DNA from: Streptomyces sp. B21-083
GTDB taxonomy: Bacteria > Actinomycetota > Actinomycetes > Streptomycetales > Streptomycetaceae
NCBI RefSeq assembly: GCF_036898825.1
Contig: NZ_JARUND010000001.1
Location: 4,092,001 to 4,156,000, forward strand
Direction: 5' to 3'
Length of the DNA: 64,000 bases
Positions 61,679-64,000 of the stretch are shown in pieces. Positions within the stretch are counted from its first letter, which is position 1. Each line of letters begins with the position of its first letter. A program made the translations under genes and the position numbers. The notes beneath the pieces are model-generated. The model did no database searches, was not told the DNA's origin, and was given only the letters and a program-made list of their open reading frames with translations.

Positions 61679-63349
61679 TCAACTCGTCGTACAGGTCGTG
61701 CCGTTGAGGGTGAAGGTGGTGGGCGCCGGGTTCGTCGCCCCCTTCGTCCCGATGAAGCCGACCGAGACCGAGCCGGCGGCCGGGATCGTGGCCGTGTAGG
61801 AGGCGGGTACGACGCTCACGTCGGCGCCGCTCTGCGTGGGCGTCCCGCCCCACATGTTGTTGATGGTCTGGCCGCCCGCGAAGCTGAAGCCCAGCGTCCA
61901 GGTGGTCAGGGCGGTGGTGCCCGTGTTGCGCAGGGTGATGTCGCCCTGGAAACCGCCCTGCCAGTCGCCGACGACCCGGTAGGCGACGGAGCAGCTGATC
62001 CCGGGGGTGCCGCCGCCCGGGGACGTGGTGACGTTCACCGTGGCCGAGCGGGTCGAGCGGTTGCCGGCCGCGTCCCGTGCGTACACGGCGAAGGTGTAGG
62101 CCGTGGCCGCGGTGAGGCCGGTGACCGTGACGGTGTTGGTGGTGGAGGCGGCGGCCGTGGTCTCCGTACCGCCGCTCACGCGGACGACGTCGTAGCCGGC
62201 GACGCCAACGTTGTCAGTGGCCGCCGCCCAGGTCAGGGTGGTCGACGTGGCCGTGGTTCCGGACGCGTTGGGGGTGCCGGGGGCGGTCGGGGCCTGGGTG
62301 TCGGTGCCCGTGCCGCCGCCGTAGACCGTGGCTTCCCGGGACGTCTGGGCGATGCCGTTGGCGCCGTTGAAGATGCGCTGGCCCCAGGAGCTGAGCTGCT
62401 TGGGGTCGAAGCCGATCGACAGGTCGAGGACCGGGTCCGTGTTGCCGCTCCACGACCAGGCCAGGTAACCCAGCTTCAGCTGCTGGGCGGTCGCCATCAT
62501 CGTGTCCTCGTCAGGGTCGCCGTACTGGTCGGCCGGACCACCGAACTCACCGATCAGGATGGGGAGTTTGGCCGTGACGAAGGCGTTCAGGTAGTCGGTG
62601 ATCTCCGCCGCCGTGTCGAAGACGCTGTACATGTGGATGGAGAAGATCAGGTTGCCGGTGGTGTCGGCGTTGTACACGGACTGGGCGTTGGCGCGCATGA
62701 CACCCTGCCAGTCCTGACCCCAGTTGGGCGCGTCCACCATGATCGTGTGCTGGAAACCGGCGGCACGCAGTTTCTGTACGGCGGCGATCGTGGGGGCGGT
62801 CCAGCCGGCCGGGTCGGTGTTGCCCCAGGGCTCGTTGCCGATGTTGATGACGACGTAGTCCTCTTGGCCGGCGAGCACGCTCTTGAGACCGATCCAGTAG
62901 TCGGCGGCCTGGTCGAGTGTCCCGGCGGCGGCCTCCTCGCCGTAGCCGGTGGTGTCGTGCACCTCCAGTACGCAGATCAGGCGGTTCGCCTTGCACTGCG
63001 CGACGATCGCGGCGACTTCGTCGGCGGTGTTCCTGGTCCAGCGATGCCCGTCGGCGAGGACGACCCGGACGGTGTTGGCGCCCAACGCCTTGACGTCCCT
63101 GAGGGATTGGGTCTGGGTCGGGTACCAGGTGTAGGCGTGGTTGACGCCCCGCATCACGAAGTCGTTGCCGTTGCCTTCGAGGAGACGGCCGTTGGAGATG
63201 TGCAGGCCGGCGGCCGCGACGGCACGGGGTGGCTCGGCCTGCGCCTGGGCGGGGCTCGGGGCGAGCACCAGGAGGCCTAGGAGGGTGACCAAGGCGGTCA
63301 GCAGGATGGTCAGAGGGCTCTTTCGCGTGGTGCTTCTCGTTGTTCTCAC
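61679..63349 (-). CDS. Secreted GH5 beta-mannanase with Fn3 and CBM2
   Basis: 556 residues from GTG 63349 (GGAG). Signal peptide to ~36 (LTILLTALVTLLGLLVLAPSPAQAQA). GH5 domain ~45-340: LHISNGRLLEGNGNDFVMRGVNHAYTWYP, LEVHDTTGYG, acid/base Glu in INIGNEPWGN, FSIHMYSVFD, nucleophile Glu in ILIGEFGG, LGYLAWSWSGN. The pattern is that of GH5 subfamily 8 mannanases such as S. lividans ManA, as I recall. Fn3 ~360-450, then CBM2 ~460-556 (CSVAYRVVGDWQGGFQGDITLRNTG...W). Degrades mannan, and binds cellulose through the CBM. A CebR-type operator is upstream. Confidence 0.93.
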   Translation of the reverse strand: MRTTRSTTRKSPLTILLTALVTLLGLLVLAPSPAQAQAEPPRAVAAAGLHISNGRLLEGNGNDFVMRGVNHAYTWYPTQTQSLRDVKALGANTVRVVLADGHRWTRNTADEVAAIVAQCKANRLICVLEVHDTTGYGEEAAAGTLDQAADYWIGLKSVLAGQEDYVVINIGNEPWGNTDPAGWTAPTIAAVQKLRAAGFQHTIMVDAPNWGQDWQGVMRANAQSVYNADTTGNLIFSIHMYSVFDTAAEITDYLNAFVTAKLPILIGEFGGPADQYGDPDEDTMMATAQQLKLGYLAWSWSGNTDPVLDLSIGFDPKQLSSWGQRIFNGANGIAQTSREATVYGGGTGTDTQAPTAPGTPNASGTTATSTTLTWAAATDNVGVAGYDVVRVSGGTETTAAASTTNTVTVTGLTAATAYTFAVYARDAAGNRSTRSATVNVTTSPGGGTPGISCSVAYRVVGDWQGGFQGDITLRNTGTTALTTWTLGFSFAGGQTINNMWGGTPTQSGADVSVVPASYTATIPAAGSVSVGFIGTKGATNPAPTTFTLNGTTCTTS

Positions 63350-63398
63350 TGCGACTCCAGGGAGTGAGCGCCAAGAAACTTCAGCATCAGCAGAAATG

Positions 63399-63412
63399 TG
63401 GGAGCGCTCCCA
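63399..63412. promoter_or_regulatory. CebR-type operator TGGGAGCGCTCCCA
   Basis: Perfect 14-bp palindrome, 50 bp upstream of the mannanase start, identical to the recalled CebR (cellobiose repressor) binding consensus. It predicts induction by cello-oligosaccharides. Confidence 0.9.
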
Positions 63413-63467
63413 TAAAACGCACTACGACAGGGACACGTCAAGGCGTCGCACGCACATCGGCCGTTGG

Positions 63468-64000
63468 TCAGCCGATGCCGGACCGTGTGCTGCGGAACGT
63501 ACGTCGGTACGCGTCCGGCGGCACGCCGATCGTGCGGTTGAAGTGGCGGCGCAGCGTTGTGGCGGTGCCCATGCCGACGGCCTCCGCGATGGCGTCGACA
63601 CTGTCGCCGGTGGCCTCCAGCAGCTCCTGGGCGCGCCGGATCCGCTGGGTCAGCAGCCACTGCAGCGGGGTGGTGCCGGTGACGGTCCGGAAGTGGCGGC
63701 CCAGGTGGCGCGAGCTCATGTTCGCCCGGCGTGCCAGGTCCTCCACGGTCAGGGCGCGGTCGAGCCGTTCGATCGCCCAGGGGAACAGTTCGGCGAGCGG
63801 ATGGTCGTCCTGGGCGGGCACCGGCGCGGTGACGAACTGCGCCTGACCGCCAGCCCGGTGCGGAGCTACGACGAGGCGGCGAGCGACGGTGTTGGCGATC
63901 GCCGAGCCGTGGTCGAGTCGTACGAGATGCAGGCACAGGTCCATGGATGCCGCCTTGCCGGCGGAGGTGAGCACGCTGCCGTTGTCGACGTACAGCACGT
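63468..64000 (-). CDS. GlxA-type AraC-family regulator, C-terminal part
   Basis: Partial: the start is beyond the right edge. The visible 177 residues begin in a DJ-1/PfpI-like domain tail (LYVDNGSVLTSAGKAASMDLCLHLVRLDHGSAIANTVARRLVVAPHRAGGQAQF) and continue to two AraC HTHs (ERLDRALTVEDLARRANMSSRHLGRHFRTVTGTTPLQWLL, then ATGDSVDAIAEAVGMGTATTLRRHFNRTIGVPPDAYRRTF). This is the GlxA layout. Encoded upstream of, and co-directional with, the mannanase, but separated by the CebR-type site. Confidence 0.9.
   Translation of the reverse strand, partial: VLYVDNGSVLTSAGKAASMDLCLHLVRLDHGSAIANTVARRLVVAPHRAGGQAQFVTAPVPAQDDHPLAELFPWAIERLDRALTVEDLARRANMSSRHLGRHFRTVTGTTPLQWLLTQRIRRAQELLEATGDSVDAIAEAVGMGTATTLRRHFNRTIGVPPDAYRRTFRSTRSGIG

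Noticed and set aside
61387..61707. 106-codon plus-strand ORF
   Set aside because: Runs into the mannanase terminator hairpin; no start signal and no recognised family.

Overview
The window is chromosomal DNA of a Streptomyces (or very close actinomycete). The evidence is very high G+C with strong third-position G/C bias, frequent GTG and TTG starts, and marker genes: sepX, an hrdD-type sigma factor, a conservon-type kinase/roadblock pair, a CebR-type operator palindrome and a GH5 mannanase. The order fruR-fruK-fruA ... hrdD ... GNAT ... LigB dioxygenase/MarR resembles, as I recall it, the core-chromosome neighbourhood of hrdD in S. coelicolor.

Layout. 1-3568: 5' two fifths of a secreted RHS/YD-repeat protein (minus strand, continues past the left edge). 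3903-7930: accessory island with a DNA-binding-like protein, an XRE regulator, a degenerate tyrosine recombinase and a DDE transposase, lying next to tRNA-Ala(CGC) at 8161-8234. 8350-13849: core block sepX, rimJ-like, mogA/moaB, moaC, moeA/glp and galU, linking molybdenum cofactor genes with the Glp/SepX division pair. 13960-23647: housekeeping genes (5-formyl-THF cyclo-ligase, penicillin acylase, K+/H+ antiporter, MFS, FmdB zinc ribbon behind a CIRCE-like site, MTA phosphorylase, SAF-domain protein, mscL). 23889-25243: a TnpB-only IS200/IS605 element. 25609-29052: P1 peptidase, lipoprotein L,D-transpeptidase, DUF6227-like protein. 29163-33117: fruRKA fructose PTS operon. 33344-35889: DHA2 exporter and divergent WYL regulator. 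35890-36870: gene-poor repeats, a TetR relic and hairpins. 36871-38001: hrdD with a sigma-R-type promoter. 38061-44141: GNAT, LigB/MarR, TetR/DHA2 exporter, secreted HExxH protease.

44563-51067 is a D-glucarate catabolic cluster: a double IclR protein, a second IclR regulator, 5-dehydro-4-deoxyglucarate dehydratase, a GntP permease and glucarate dehydratase. The final ketoglutarate semialdehyde dehydrogenase is not in the window. tRNA-Arg(CCT) at 51482-51554 precedes a complete 2053-codon RHS protein (52065-58223) with a hydrophobic C-terminal tip, followed after 2 nt by a small membrane protein that looks like its immunity partner. Then come a two-gene remnant of a conservon (kinase plus roadblock, no DUF742 or GTPase), a GH5 mannanase behind a perfect 14-bp CebR-type palindrome, and a partial GlxA-type AraC regulator at the right edge.

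The most interesting structures are: (1) two homologous RHS genes in inverted, outward orientation about 48 kb apart, where recombination would invert the segment and swap C-terminal tips; (2) the XRE / catalytically degenerate tyrosine recombinase / DDE transposase cassette with a one-base stop/start overlap; (3) a TnpB whose reading frame runs through the element end into flanking DNA; (4) a truncated conservon. All functional statements are from reading the sequence and recalled family knowledge; no searches were run.
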